Shown in pieces: positions 38,549 through 49,311 of a stretch of DNA of 64,000 bases. Position numbers and translations under genes: made by a program. Position 1 is the stretch's first letter, and every line of letters starts with the position of its first letter. Under the pieces are notes generated by a model. That model saw only the letters and a program-made list of their open reading frames with translations, did not search any database and was not told the origin of the DNA. Source of the stretch: Pseudomonadota bacterium (lineage in GTDB: Bacteria > Pseudomonadota > Alphaproteobacteria > Sneathiellales > Sneathiellaceae); contig JANSXH010000016.1 in assembly GCA_024743055.1 (NCBI GenBank), positions 20,663-84,662 of the forward strand. Reading direction: 5' to 3'.

Positions 38549-39286
38549 TCAGTGATGCAGATGAAGTGCATCATTCAGATAGAGACATGACAAAATGGCA
38601 AACACGTAAGCCTGCAAGAAGGCGACGAGGAATTCCAAACCTGTCAGGACAACAATAAATCCAAGAGGCAACCAGCCTAGGTAAAGGCCAAGACCCACAA
38701 CAAATCCACCAAATACCTTCAGCAGAGTATGACCCGCGAGCATATTGGCGAAAAGCCGAACAGACAGGCTGATCGGCCGGACAAAATAGGAGATGACTTC
38801 GATCGGGACAAGAATGACTAGCAGAACCACGGGAACACCGCTTGGCACGAAGAATGTCAGGAATTTAAACCCGTGCTTGATGATGCCAATCAAGGTCACG
38901 CCGATGAAAACCAAAGCCGCCAGAGCAAAGGTGACGATGATCTGGCTGGTAACAGTAAAGGTATAGGGAATCATTCCCAGCAGGTTGCAGAACAAGACAA
39001 ACATGAACAGGGTAAAGATGAAGGGGAAATACTTCCGGCCTTCAGATCCCACGTTATCTTTCACCATATTTGCAATAAACTCATAGCTGAGCTCGGCCAC
39101 CGACTGCATGCGACCCGGAACAAGGGCTTTACCGCGCATACTCAATGTCAGAAACAAGGTGATGGCCGCAATAGCAATCACCATGAAAAGAGAGGCATTT
39201 GTGAAGGAAACGTCAAGACCGCCGACATCCATCGGAACAAGTCTCTTGATTTCAAACTGTGCGAGGGGGCTCTGATCTGCCGCCAT
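38549..39286 (-). CDS. atpB: F0F1 ATP synthase subunit a
   Basis: Membrane protein of 245 residues. The essential arginine is in the SLSVRLFANMLAGHTLLKVF helix, and the C-terminal segment LEFLVAFLQAYVFAILSCLYL is typical. It forms the proton half-channels against the c ring. Confidence 0.97.
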   Translation of the reverse strand: MAADQSPLAQFEIKRLVPMDVGGLDVSFTNASLFMVIAIAAITLFLTLSMRGKALVPGRMQSVAELSYEFIANMVKDNVGSEGRKYFPFIFTLFMFVLFCNLLGMIPYTFTVTSQIIVTFALAALVFIGVTLIGIIKHGFKFLTFFVPSGVPVVLLVILVPIEVISYFVRPISLSVRLFANMLAGHTLLKVFGGFVVGLGLYLGWLPLGFIVVLTGLEFLVAFLQAYVFAILSCLYLNDALHLHH

Positions 39287-39346
39287 TTTGTTGGTCCCGC
39301 CTTCTTTGTTTCAACAAACCCTAAATATCAGCCAATGTAGCGATAT

Positions 39347-39664
39347 CTACTCGTCCAAATCACCGGTGTTCATCTGCTTGGCGACCTTAAAGACGTTATA
39401 TAATCCAACGCCCGCGCCAATTATCAAAAACACCAACAACAACCAAGGCTTCGTGTCCAACCATCTGTCAAGCAACCAGCCGAACCAGCCACATAAAGCA
39501 AGCGCTGCAACAATCTCTACCGATAATCGCCAGGCTCGGCCATATGCGCCGGACCGCTCTACCTTCAAATCGCGGCTTTCCCAGGAAGCTTCTTCCTGTT
39601 TTTGCTGCGCCTTTGCAAGTCGAGCCTTAAACTCGTCTTTCGAAGGAGGATCTTTGTCGGTCAT
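39347..39664 (-). CDS. atpI: AtpI family ATP synthase assembly protein
   Basis: Protein of 105 residues: charged N-terminal third, then two membrane helices (LSVEIVAALALCGWFGWLLD and PWLLLVFLIIGAGVGLYNVF). First gene of the F0 operon, 60 bases before atpB. AtpI-type proteins help c-ring assembly. The F1 genes are not in the window, as usual for the split operon of alphaproteobacteria. Confidence 0.93.
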   Translation of the reverse strand: MTDKDPPSKDEFKARLAKAQQKQEEASWESRDLKVERSGAYGRAWRLSVEIVAALALCGWFGWLLDRWLDTKPWLLLVFLIIGAGVGLYNVFKVAKQMNTGDLDE

Positions 39665-39822
39665 TTCCGTCTCCTTATGGAACGGGTCACACCGTCATTC
39701 TCCCCTATAGAAATCGCCGGAAACATACGGTCTGCCCCCCCTAGTGTCAAGACCCAACAACCCGCTTTTTCCACATTCCTGCAGGGACCGCAAATTATCG
39801 CTTAAAGTGAAGGAAAATGGCC

Positions 39823-42800
39823 TCAGGCAGCAGTTTCGGTGATCAGCTTTGCTTTTTCCAAATCGACCGAGACAAGCTGGGAAATGCCCCGTTCCGCCAT
39901 GGTAACCCCAAACAGGCGATCCATGCGGGCCATGGTGATCGGATGATGGGTAACGACCAGGAAACGCGTGTCTGAATTTTCAGCAATTCCCTCCAGCAAA
40001 TGACATAAACGCTCAACATTAACGTCATCAAGTGGGGCATCGACCTCATCCAGCACACAAATTGGCGCGGGATTCGTTAAAAATACGGCGAATAGTAACG
40101 CGACGGCCGTCAGGGCCTGCTCACCGCCAGACAAAAGAGACATGAGTTGCAGTTTCTTGCCCGGCGGGCTGGCCATGATTTCGAGACCGGCAGAAAGCGG
40201 GTCATCAGATTCGGTAAGGGTCAGATGGGCGCTCCCTCCGCCAAATACCCGCTTGAACAGGTCCTGGAAATGCTTGTCGACGTCTTTAAATGCGGCGAGA
40301 AGCCGTTGCCGGCCTTCTTTATTGAGGCTGGCGATGCCCTGACGTAGGCGAGCAATGGCTGATTCGAGATCTTCACGCTCTTTTTGCAAAGTTGAAAGCT
40401 GCTCTTCAACTTCCTTGGCTTCAATCTCAGCCCTTAGATTTACCGGCCCCATGCCATCGCGCTCTTTCTTCAAGCGCTCCAACCGTCGTTCACTTGCATC
40501 AACAGGTGGGATGTCCTCACCTTCAGAAATTCCGCCAGCTTCCAGTATTTGGTCCGGCTTACAGTCCAGTTTTTCAGAAATTTGTTCTGAAAGGCCTGAA
40601 AGGATCTGGCTTGAATGCTCCATATCCGACTGGTACTTAACGCGTTCCTCCCGGCAGGATGCCAATGCTTCCTGACATTTACGCAGCGCTGAATCACATT
40701 CCGCCAATATGGCCTCAGCCTCGGCCAGTTTGTCTTTGATGCTGCTGCGTGCACCTTCCGCCCGAGCGACTTCGTCCATCAAGCTGTTGCGTTTGGCGGC
40801 AATTTCCTCAGGTCTACCTTCCAGTTCCTGAAGTTCCTGCCTGGTATCGTTAAAGCGCATTTCAAGCTGGACGAAATGTTCCGCCATATTCTTATTGCGT
40901 TCAATCCAGTTTGCTGTTTCCTGATCGATGCTGGCCAGGCGGTCCTTGCGGCTCGCAGACTCTCTTTGCTTTTGATCTGATTCGCTGCGAACAATTGCTA
41001 GATTTTCTCGTGAATCAGCCAATTCAGCTTTCAGCTTTTGCAAACTTTCACGGCGAACGGATGTGTCGGGCAGGGCATCCATTGTGTCGTGCTTCTCACC
41101 CAAGCTGGCTTCAAGGCTTGAAATTTCAGAGCGGAGCTCATTCTCACTTTCATTTAGAGAGGTGAGGCGAGATTGCTTGGCAGCAGCGACCCGGGTTTCC
41201 TCCGCATGCAAGGCCCGGAGCTTGGAGACAGATTGTTCCAATTCCCGCTGTTCAGCCCGACACTTGGTCAGGGCTTCCTGGGAAATTTTTGATTTCTCTG
41301 ACGCCTGATCAAGGTTCTTACGCGCCTTTTCAAGAGATTCTTGTTTTTCGACAAGGTCCGCTTGAATCTCTTGCAATCGATTGCGTTGCTCAAGCCGGAC
41401 GGCTGCAGCAGTAGTGGCGCCTGCTTTTCGAACATATCCATCCCAACGCCAAAGGTCGCCATCACGCGAGACCAGTCGCTGGCCGGGCTTTAACGCGGGT
41501 TGCAGTTTGTCCCCAATTTCCTGAGATACGACAGCAATCTGCGAGAGCCGTGCTTTAAGGCTCTCCTGACCAGAAACAAATTTATTCAACGTTTCAAGTT
41601 CGTCAGGGAATCCCTGGCTTATTTTCTTCGCGGCATTGTCAGACCAAAAGACCGGCGCCTCTGGATCTGTTGGCGCTTCCAACTCGTCACCAAGTGCAGC
41701 GCCAAGCGCAACTTCATATCCGGCCTTTACTTTTAAGCCTTCAATGATGGCCGGCCACTCTCCCTCGCTTGCTGTCTCGAGAAGTCGTAATAGTGCCGTC
41801 TCTTCCGCCTTAAGATGAGTAACATCACTTTCCGCTGTTTTCAGGGATTGCTGGTTCTCTCGTTCCTGGCTGTCTGCCGCAAGCCGCGAAGCTTCTAGAG
41901 CATCATACTGGCTGGCAAGTTGATTTAGGGAGGCAATCCCATCTTCTAGAGATCGATTGGATTGCGGGCTGTCGCCAATGGCGCTTAAAGCAATCTCAAG
42001 TACTTGTTTTTCTTTTTCAAATTCGGCCAGGCGGGATTTCATCCGCTCCAGATGCTCAGTCTCGGAAGTAATCTGTTGGGTTAGGGTGTTGCTTTCCGCC
42101 ACCGCTGCAGCCACTTTTTCCGTCTCTGTGTCAAAATCAGCCTGTAAGCTGTTCACCTCCGTTTGAAGTGAATTTACGTTTGCGAGTAGCTTTTCAATGG
42201 TAGGCGCATCTTGTTTGCTGGCTTCAATAAGCTCTAACTTTTCTGCTTCAAGGCGGGTTATGGCCTCTGCTGAATCTTTCTCGAGATTTTTCTCACGGGC
42301 CATGTCGCTGGAAATCTGATTCTTCCGACCTTCCAGTTTTTCTTTTGCCTGCCGGGCTCGTTCTTCTTCAGCGTCAAGGTTTTCACGGGCCAACGTGAGA
42401 CGATGGACTGCCGCTGCAGCCTCCGCCTCTTTGTCACGCAGAGGCTTCAAAGCTTCATTTGCTTTCACGCTGGCAGTTTCTGCGCGTGCCGCCTGACGGG
42501 TCAGTTCGTTGACAGCTGAGACGGCTTCCTCATATTTTGAGCGAGCTTCCAGAGACTTTTCCGTTGCCAGAGAATATTTCTTATACAGAAGCATCGCCTC
42601 CGCCTTGCGGATATGGCCGGAGATATTGCGATAGCGATTTGCCTGTCTGGCCTGACGTTTGAGGTTGCCGAGCTGGGCTTCAAGCTGTTCGACCACGTCA
42701 TCAACGCGCTCAAGATTTGTTTCAGCTGAATTCAGCCTGAGTTCTGCTTCATGGCGGCGGGAATGCAATCCAGAAATGCCCGCTGCTTCCTCAAGGAGGT

Positions 42801-43284
42801 GGCGTCTTTCTTTCGGCTTTGCATTGATCAGGGCGCCAACACGCCCTTGGCTAACGATGGCAGTAGAATGAGCGCCCGTCGCCAGGTCGGCAAATAGGAG
42901 CTGGACATCCCGGGCTCTCGTGACTTTCCCGTTAATACGGTAATCGGAGCCGGACTCGCGTCGAATGCGGCGCGTGATATCGAGCTCAGATGAGTCATTA
43001 TAGCTGGCAGGTGCTTTACGCTCTTTATTATCCAGGCCCAAAGATACTTCAGCCGCATTGCGTGGCGGCCTGGATGCGGTGCCAGCAAATATGACATCAT
43101 CCATGGCACCGCCCCGCATATTCTTGGCGGAAGTCTCCCCCATCACCCAGGTCAGAGCTTCGACAAGGTTGGATTTGCCGCATCCATTTGGACCAACAAT
43201 TCCGGTGAGGCCGTCTTTAATCAGAAGTTCTGTCGGCTCCACAAAGGACTTAAATCCCGACAGACGTAATTGTGTAAACTTCAC
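39823..43284 (-). CDS. smc: Chromosome segregation protein SMC
   Basis: Protein of 1153 residues with the SMC layout: N-terminal ATPase half with Walker A GPNGCGKSN (31-39), coiled coil from about 170, a hinge near 510-640, returning coiled coil, and the C-terminal half with LLSGGEQALTAVALLFA (from 1050) and Walker B ICVLDEVDAPLDD (D1079, E1080). It compacts and segregates chromosomes with ScpA/ScpB. It lies downstream of dsbA as in many alphaproteobacteria and 158 bp upstream of atpI. Confidence 0.97.
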   Translation of the reverse strand: MKFTQLRLSGFKSFVEPTELLIKDGLTGIVGPNGCGKSNLVEALTWVMGETSAKNMRGGAMDDVIFAGTASRPPRNAAEVSLGLDNKERKAPASYNDSSELDITRRIRRESGSDYRINGKVTRARDVQLLFADLATGAHSTAIVSQGRVGALINAKPKERRHLLEEAAGISGLHSRRHEAELRLNSAETNLERVDDVVEQLEAQLGNLKRQARQANRYRNISGHIRKAEAMLLYKKYSLATEKSLEARSKYEEAVSAVNELTRQAARAETASVKANEALKPLRDKEAEAAAAVHRLTLARENLDAEEERARQAKEKLEGRKNQISSDMAREKNLEKDSAEAITRLEAEKLELIEASKQDAPTIEKLLANVNSLQTEVNSLQADFDTETEKVAAAVAESNTLTQQITSETEHLERMKSRLAEFEKEKQVLEIALSAIGDSPQSNRSLEDGIASLNQLASQYDALEASRLAADSQERENQQSLKTAESDVTHLKAEETALLRLLETASEGEWPAIIEGLKVKAGYEVALGAALGDELEAPTDPEAPVFWSDNAAKKISQGFPDELETLNKFVSGQESLKARLSQIAVVSQEIGDKLQPALKPGQRLVSRDGDLWRWDGYVRKAGATTAAAVRLEQRNRLQEIQADLVEKQESLEKARKNLDQASEKSKISQEALTKCRAEQRELEQSVSKLRALHAEETRVAAAKQSRLTSLNESENELRSEISSLEASLGEKHDTMDALPDTSVRRESLQKLKAELADSRENLAIVRSESDQKQRESASRKDRLASIDQETANWIERNKNMAEHFVQLEMRFNDTRQELQELEGRPEEIAAKRNSLMDEVARAEGARSSIKDKLAEAEAILAECDSALRKCQEALASCREERVKYQSDMEHSSQILSGLSEQISEKLDCKPDQILEAGGISEGEDIPPVDASERRLERLKKERDGMGPVNLRAEIEAKEVEEQLSTLQKEREDLESAIARLRQGIASLNKEGRQRLLAAFKDVDKHFQDLFKRVFGGGSAHLTLTESDDPLSAGLEIMASPPGKKLQLMSLLSGGEQALTAVALLFAVFLTNPAPICVLDEVDAPLDDVNVERLCHLLEGIAENSDTRFLVVTHHPITMARMDRLFGVTMAERGISQLVSVDLEKAKLITETAA

Positions 43285-43312
43285 GGCCTCTCCATTTTAT
43301 AAGCTACTAGGA

Positions 43313-43984
43313 CTACAACAAAGATTTCAGATGAGAGTCCAGGGTTGGAAAATCCCTGTTCTGTTCGTACTTTTCACCCTCGATGAAAAGGGTCGGCGTT
43401 GAATTCACTTTATATTCCGTCGAGCCCACCAATCGCTGCGACAAAATGGCTTCCCCGAGTGCCTCGTCGGCCAGGCAAGCTTCAAACTTTGACTGGCTGA
43501 TTCCAGCCTGTTTGCCAATTTTGATCAACGCCTGTGTCGGGTCGCTGGCACGTGCCCATTCCGCCTGACGCTTAAACAGGATATCGGTAACTGCAAAGAA
43601 TTTGTCGGGCCCGGAGCATTCAGCGAGGACTGACGCTTGAAATGCGTAGCGATCAAACGGGAAATGCCTGAAGACCAGCTTTGCCTTGCCAGTATCGATA
43701 TAATTTTCTTTGATATCGACGAAACTTCCCAAATGGAAGCTTGCACAATGGGGGCAGGTCATCGATGCATATTCGATAATCGTCAGAGGCGCATCACGAT
43801 CGCCTAAAACCCGGTCCGTATCCTGCATTTCCGGCTCTGCAGCCTGTGCAGCAAAAGGCACCATTCCGCCAGCCAAAGCGGTGGCTGCCAACGGCAATGT
43901 TGCTCCTGAAACTACAAAATGTCGGCGAGAAACGGCCAATTTACGCTCTTCCCTACTAGATATGGTGGTAGTATAACTTTTCAT
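43313..43984 (-). CDS. DsbA-family thiol oxidoreductase with Tat-like signal
   Basis: Protein of 223 residues from the Met at 43984, which has GAGGA seven bases upstream. The N-terminus has SRRHFVVSG, a twin-arginine-type signal, then a hydrophobic stretch ending AQA. The thioredoxin fold has CPHC (C77, C80) in YASMTCPHCASFHLG and the cis-Pro loop NSTPTLFIEG. It should oxidise or isomerise periplasmic thiols; DsbA versus DsbC-like activity is open. It sits between DUF721 and smc. Confidence 0.92.
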   Translation of the reverse strand: MKSYTTTISSREERKLAVSRRHFVVSGATLPLAATALAGGMVPFAAQAAEPEMQDTDRVLGDRDAPLTIIEYASMTCPHCASFHLGSFVDIKENYIDTGKAKLVFRHFPFDRYAFQASVLAECSGPDKFFAVTDILFKRQAEWARASDPTQALIKIGKQAGISQSKFEACLADEALGEAILSQRLVGSTEYKVNSTPTLFIEGEKYEQNRDFPTLDSHLKSLL

Positions 43985-44085
43985 AACTAATTCCTCAAAC
44001 GATTCATTCACACAATGGCAAGATAATCTGTATTTCTTTATTTTCCATGGTAGAGGGAGGCTTTCCACTACAATCCTTCGAATGT

Positions 44086-44601
44086 TCAGTCACAGTTACG
44101 TGAGCGGACGAGGGATTCAGCAATTGCTGTTAGTCGCCTCTTGAGGTCTTCATCTCCAATATTTTCTGTCACTTCCTTAATCCATTGCCCTTGCTCTTCT
44201 GTAAGCGGGGTAGTTTGCTTTACTCTCTCTGGTTTGGACCGGGAAACTGGGGCCTGAATGAGTTGGAGTTTTGCAACGGCTCGATACCCGAAAAAACTGT
44301 TGATCCTGTCGATGATAAGGGGCTCGAAATGCTGGAATTCAGGCGCCCAACCTGGCGCAACCCGAACCCGCAATGTAGCTTCATTATTGCTCTTCCTGGA
44401 ATAGTTCAGTTTTTCCGGGCTTGAGTTATCTGCGAGATTAGGTCCAACGATCGAAAGCCAGTTGGATAGGATGTCTGCTTGAGCAAAGCCCCGTCTTACC
44501 AGGGCCGCTCGCGCTGATTTTCCTACAAGGCTGCCTATCGCCCGCGGAAGGCGTGTTTTCTGGATTTTTCTCAAAAGGAAAACTTTCCCACCTGTATCCA
44601 A
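44086..44601 (-). CDS. DUF721 (DciA-like) protein
   Basis: Protein of up to 171 residues containing the DUF721 domain: LSNWLSIVGPNLADNSSPEKL, TLRVRVAPGWAPEFQHFEPLI and INSFFGYRAV. DciA is the ancestral loader of replicative helicase DnaB in bacteria lacking DnaC, and alphaproteobacterial members conserve the mutY-DUF721-dsbA-smc order. The start is uncertain: TTG at 44601 or TTG at 44574, with no in-frame ATG near. The C-terminal tail is charged. Confidence 0.82.
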   Translation of the reverse strand: MDTGGKVFLLRKIQKTRLPRAIGSLVGKSARAALVRRGFAQADILSNWLSIVGPNLADNSSPEKLNYSRKSNNEATLRVRVAPGWAPEFQHFEPLIIDRINSFFGYRAVAKLQLIQAPVSRSKPERVKQTTPLTEEQGQWIKEVTENIGDEDLKRRLTAIAESLVRSRNCD

Positions 44602-44653
44602 CTAGCTGACTATTGCCAGCCTTGCTAAACTGCTCCATAAACCTGTCCTTAAT

Positions 44654-45754
44654 ATGACCGATCAACGCCTTCAGCAACAGACCTTTTCGTCGGATGTACT
44701 CGCCTGGTATGACGAGAATGCCAGAAGCTTACCGTGGCGTAGTCCACCAGGGGAGAAACCGGATCCGTATCATGTCTGGCTGAGCGAAATCATGCTGCAG
44801 CAAACCACCGTTGTGACCGTCGGTCCTTATTTCGAAAAATTTCTGAAGTCCTGGCCGTCAGTAAAGGACATGGCCGTGGCAGAATTAGATGAAATTCTGA
44901 CTGCCTGGGCCGGCCTTGGCTATTACGCAAGGGCTAGAAATCTGCATAAATGTGCGCAGGCCGTCACGAACCAACATAACGGGATTTTTCCCAATACTCT
45001 AAAAGGCCTCTTGGATTTACCGGGGATCGGGCCTTACACGGCAGCAGCAATCGCAGCTATTGCTTATGCCCAGTCGGAAACCGTTGTCGATGGTAATATT
45101 GAGCGGATTATTTCGCGGGTTTGCCGTATCAGAGTCCCATTACCAGCCGCCAAAAAGCCCATTACCGAGGAAGCTGCCCTGCGTACTCCGGCTGCCCGAG
45201 CCGGCGATTACGCGCAAGCTCTCATGGATATTGGCGCGACCATCTGTACTCCTCGCAATCCAGGCTGTAGCCGTTGTCCGGTTTCCCGGTATTGTACTGC
45301 CTTTGACCATTCGGATATGGAGACTTATCCTGTAAAGGCGCCAAAGAAGAAAAAACCTACCCGCCGCGCGGTCATTTTCTGGCTGCAGGATGGGGAAGGG
45401 GCGGTGTTGTTGCACCGACGGGCGGAAAAGGGTCTTCTTGGAGGTATGATGGAGTTTCCTTCGACCGATTGGCAGGAGAAACCGGTCTCGCCGAAAGACG
45501 CTGTGGCTGCTCTTATTTCCAATTCCGGATTTCGAGTATACGAAAGTTGGGAAACGCGAGAGACCGTACGCCACACCTTTACGCATTTCCATTTGGAACT
45601 TCTACCCGTGAGATTGACTGTTTTAGACCGATTAGATCTGAATATTGCAGATACTTTCTGGTCGAAGCCAGAAAACTTCGATCAATATGCTTTGCCCACC
45701 TTGATGCGCAAGGTGGCGAAATCAGTGCAAGAGGGTCAGGGTAGTTTGCTTTAG
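44654..45754 (+). CDS. mutY: A/G-specific adenine glycosylase
   Basis: Protein of 366 residues. The helix-hairpin-helix is LLDLPGIGPYTAAAIAAIAY with the catalytic Asp in VVDGNIERIISR; the 4Fe-4S ligands follow C-x6-C-x2-C-x5-C exactly (CTPRNPGC, CSRC, CPVSRYC). A C-terminal NUDIX-like domain recognises 8-oxoG. It removes adenine mispaired with 8-oxoguanine. It is divergent from DUF721. Confidence 0.97.
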   Translation: MTDQRLQQQTFSSDVLAWYDENARSLPWRSPPGEKPDPYHVWLSEIMLQQTTVVTVGPYFEKFLKSWPSVKDMAVAELDEILTAWAGLGYYARARNLHKCAQAVTNQHNGIFPNTLKGLLDLPGIGPYTAAAIAAIAYAQSETVVDGNIERIISRVCRIRVPLPAAKKPITEEAALRTPAARAGDYAQALMDIGATICTPRNPGCSRCPVSRYCTAFDHSDMETYPVKAPKKKKPTRRAVIFWLQDGEGAVLLHRRAEKGLLGGMMEFPSTDWQEKPVSPKDAVAALISNSGFRVYESWETRETVRHTFTHFHLELLPVRLTVLDRLDLNIADTFWSKPENFDQYALPTLMRKVAKSVQEGQGSLL

Positions 45755-45758
45755 GTTC

Positions 45759-46175
45759 TTAAAGACCAGGATTCACAAATTCTTCCTTCGAGACCAACTG
45801 ATCGGCGTTTTTGTCTAAAGCCTTGAAGCGCTCAACCCCTGCAGCTTTTGCTTCTTCAAGAGTGACAACTGTATCGCCATCACTGTCCATTTGACGGTAT
45901 TCATCGGGAACAGGGACTTCAGAATTTGCAGCGGCTGTGGCAGGCCGCAGGCTCTCAGCCTGGATATACTCCTCATACTCCACCTTGCCGTCCGAATTCA
46001 GATCATACTCCTTGAAAAGCCTAGTCCGATAGTCCGCAGCTTCTTCCATGGAGATCATATTGTCGGCATTGCGATCAATACCAAGAAAGCGGGATTCTTC
46101 ATAGGCCTGAGCTAGACCCAGGAACCCTGTCAGGGTAAAGGTGGATACCATAGATATTGCTAGAATTTTTTTCAT
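45759..46175 (-). CDS. Exported EF-hand protein
   Basis: Protein of 138 residues with a signal peptide (cleaved near AQA) and four calcium loops: DRNADNMISMEE, DLNSDGKVEYEE, DSDGDTVVTLEE and DKNADQLVSKEE. All have acidic residues at loop positions 1, 5 and 12. It probably binds calcium in the periplasm; no enzyme domain is present, so buffer or regulator is the likely role. Confidence 0.92.
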   Translation of the reverse strand: MKKILAISMVSTFTLTGFLGLAQAYEESRFLGIDRNADNMISMEEAADYRTRLFKEYDLNSDGKVEYEEYIQAESLRPATAAANSEVPVPDEYRQMDSDGDTVVTLEEAKAAGVERFKALDKNADQLVSKEEFVNPGL

Positions 46176-46209
46176 TATTTCTACCCCTTTAATCGTGGGG
46201 CAGAGGCCC

Positions 46210-47304
<1,095 letters not shown>

Positions 47305-47317
47305 TCAAATCGTTTCA

Positions 47318-47375
47318 ATTGACGCAATACTGATTCGGTCGATTCGCTGCGTCAATATATTTGTTGAATCAGTAT
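47318..47375 (-). promoter_or_regulatory. ccrM leader with interleaved inverted repeats and GANTC sites
   Basis: ATTGACGCA (47318-47326) matches TGCGTCAAT (47348-47356); ATACTGATTC (47327-47336) matches GAATCAGTAT (47366-47375). The arms alternate A-B-A'-B'. GANTC sites are at 47332-47336, 47341-47345 and 47366-47370, two of them inside arms. TTAACC at 47377-47382 resembles half a CtrA site. On the minus strand TTGACG lies in one arm and could be a -35 box. Methylation-sensitive autoregulation of ccrM is known in Caulobacter; for this arrangement it is inferred. Confidence 0.65.
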
Positions 47376-47401
47376 CTTAACCGACAGTTCTAAAGTTAAA
47401 A

Positions 47402-48016
47402 TTAACAGCTTTTGAGAAGTTCGCGAATGGGGGCGAAGCTTCGCCTATGTAGTGGTGTGACGCCAAAATCACGCAATCCCTTGCGATGTTCCGCCGTGCC
47501 ATAGCCAGAATTTCGCTCCCACCCATAGTGTGGATAGTCTTCAGCAAATCTGCACATTTTCCGATCCCGTGTCACTTTTGCCACAATTGAAGCCGCGGCA
47601 ATCGACAAAGATTTTGCATCTCCCTTGATGACAGTTCGGGTATTTATCCCAAGCCCGGGGTCCTTGTTTCCATCCACCAAAGCCCAATTGGGGGTATGTG
47701 AAAGGGCTTCAACAGCCCGCCTCATAGCCAGCAATGTTGCTTGCAATATATTAAGGGTGTCTATCTCCTCTACACTGGCTTCCCCAATACCGACAGTTGC
47801 TGTCGCCATTATCAGTTCAAAAAGCTCCTCTCGCTTTGCCCTGGAGAGATTTTTGCTGTCTTGAATGCCGGGAGGGAGCCGATCGCGATCCAATATGACT
47901 GCGGATGCAACTACGGGTCCGGCAAAAGGGCCACGGCCCACTTCATCGACACCGGCGACAATGCCTGTTGCAGCCTCCTCAAGGGAAAGATCTGGAAAAA
48001 TGTTATGTGACGGCAT
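47402..48016 (-). CDS. rnhB: Ribonuclease HII
   Basis: Protein of 204 residues with the RNase HII opening VAGVDEVGRGPFAGPVVASA containing the DE active-site pair, ALVDGNKDPGLG and SIAAASIVAKVTRDR. It cuts at ribonucleotides in DNA. It precedes ccrM on the same strand; PA0069-rnhB-ccrM is a known alphaproteobacterial arrangement. Confidence 0.96.
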   Translation of the reverse strand: MPSHNIFPDLSLEEAATGIVAGVDEVGRGPFAGPVVASAVILDRDRLPPGIQDSKNLSRAKREELFELIMATATVGIGEASVEEIDTLNILQATLLAMRRAVEALSHTPNWALVDGNKDPGLGINTRTVIKGDAKSLSIAAASIVAKVTRDRKMCRFAEDYPHYGWERNSGYGTAEHRKGLRDFGVTPLHRRSFAPIRELLKSC

Positions 48017-48097
48017 CGACCTGAGACAGTATTGAAAGCATCCTTCAATGCTACCCCTCTCTCATCAACAGGCCAATCCCGGAAATGATTTTCTGCA

Positions 48098-49189
48098 TCA
48101 AAACAGACTCATTTGCCGTCTGTCTGGGTTGGGTTTCTGGAATAAATCAGTTGCAAGGTCATATTTACTGCGGGTGAAACCCAGATGCCGACAGGCCAGT
48201 TTGAATCTTTGATTAATAAGGGCGGCGTAAGGCCCTCTGCCAACCATACGAGTGCCGAAGGCTGCCTCATAATTCTTACCGCCCCTGGTAGAGCGCACAA
48301 GCTTCATGACCCGCGAAGCCCGATCAGGGAAAGTTTCTATGAGCCAATTTTCAAACAGCTCGGCAACTTCTCCCGGTAAACGCAGCAGCAGATAGATCGC
48401 ACTGACTGCTCCAGCCTCTTTGGCGGCTTCCAGGATATCTTCCATCTCCGGATCATTGAGAGCCGGAATTACGGGAGCGACTTGCACAATAGTTGGAACC
48501 CCGGCCTCGCTCAGTTCTCGGATTGCCGCAATCCTTTTTTGCGGTGAGCAGGCCCGTGGTTCCATCGCGCGGGACAGTCGGTTGTCGAGACTGGTCACGG
48601 ACATGCCAACAGAAACAAGGTTATCTTTTGCCAAAGGAGTCAGAATATCGAGATCCCGCAAAACCAGGCTGGACTTAGTCGTAATCGAGAAAGGATGTTT
48701 AGCCTCTGCCAGTACAGTTAGGATGTCCCGAGTAATCTTCAGATCCCGTTCAATCGGCTGATAGGGATCCGTATTGGTTCCGAGCGCAATCGGGCGACAA
48801 GAATAAGTCGGCCTGGAAAGCTCTTTCGTTAAAAGGTCTGCGGCATCCGGCTTGGCAAAAAGCCGGCTTTCGAAATCCAACCCGGGGGATAGATTGACAA
48901 AGGCATGGGTTGGCCTGGCGAAACAATAGATACAGCCATGCTCGCACCCGCGATAGGCATTGATGGATCTTTCAAAGGGCAGATCCGGTGAAATGTTTCG
49001 ACTTATGACGGATTTGGCCTTCTCCATCGTCACAGTCGTTCGCAGTCTTTTCTCTCGTGGCTCTGGCTCCGTCCAACCATCAAAGGTACGATCTCTCTGC
49101 TCCGGCTCAAACCGTCCCATGGGGTTAATGGTCGCGCCCCGGCCCCTTCGAAGACTTTTGATATAGGGAATGATCTGATTGTCGCTCAT
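48098..49189 (-). CDS. PA0069-family radical SAM protein
   Basis: Protein of 363 residues with the radical SAM triad C-x3-C-x2-C in RGCEHGCIYCFARPTH. This cluster context plus LGTNTDPYQPIERDLKITR identifies the PA0069/Rv2578c family, related to spore photoproduct lyase-like enzymes. The reaction is unknown. The ending PNPDRRQMSLF is Arg-rich and typical of the family. Confidence 0.93.
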   Translation of the reverse strand: MSDNQIIPYIKSLRRGRGATINPMGRFEPEQRDRTFDGWTEPEPREKRLRTTVTMEKAKSVISRNISPDLPFERSINAYRGCEHGCIYCFARPTHAFVNLSPGLDFESRLFAKPDAADLLTKELSRPTYSCRPIALGTNTDPYQPIERDLKITRDILTVLAEAKHPFSITTKSSLVLRDLDILTPLAKDNLVSVGMSVTSLDNRLSRAMEPRACSPQKRIAAIRELSEAGVPTIVQVAPVIPALNDPEMEDILEAAKEAGAVSAIYLLLRLPGEVAELFENWLIETFPDRASRVMKLVRSTRGGKNYEAAFGTRMVGRGPYAALINQRFKLACRHLGFTRSKYDLATDLFQKPNPDRRQMSLF

Positions 49190-49311
49190 TTATCTATTTT
49201 ATCAGAAAAAAAGAACAAAACAAGAACAAAATAAATGTGACTTCTTTCGACGGATTTGTGAACGGGACAGCGTTAAATAAGGGTGTATGATGTATGGGAA
49301 AGGATCGAACA

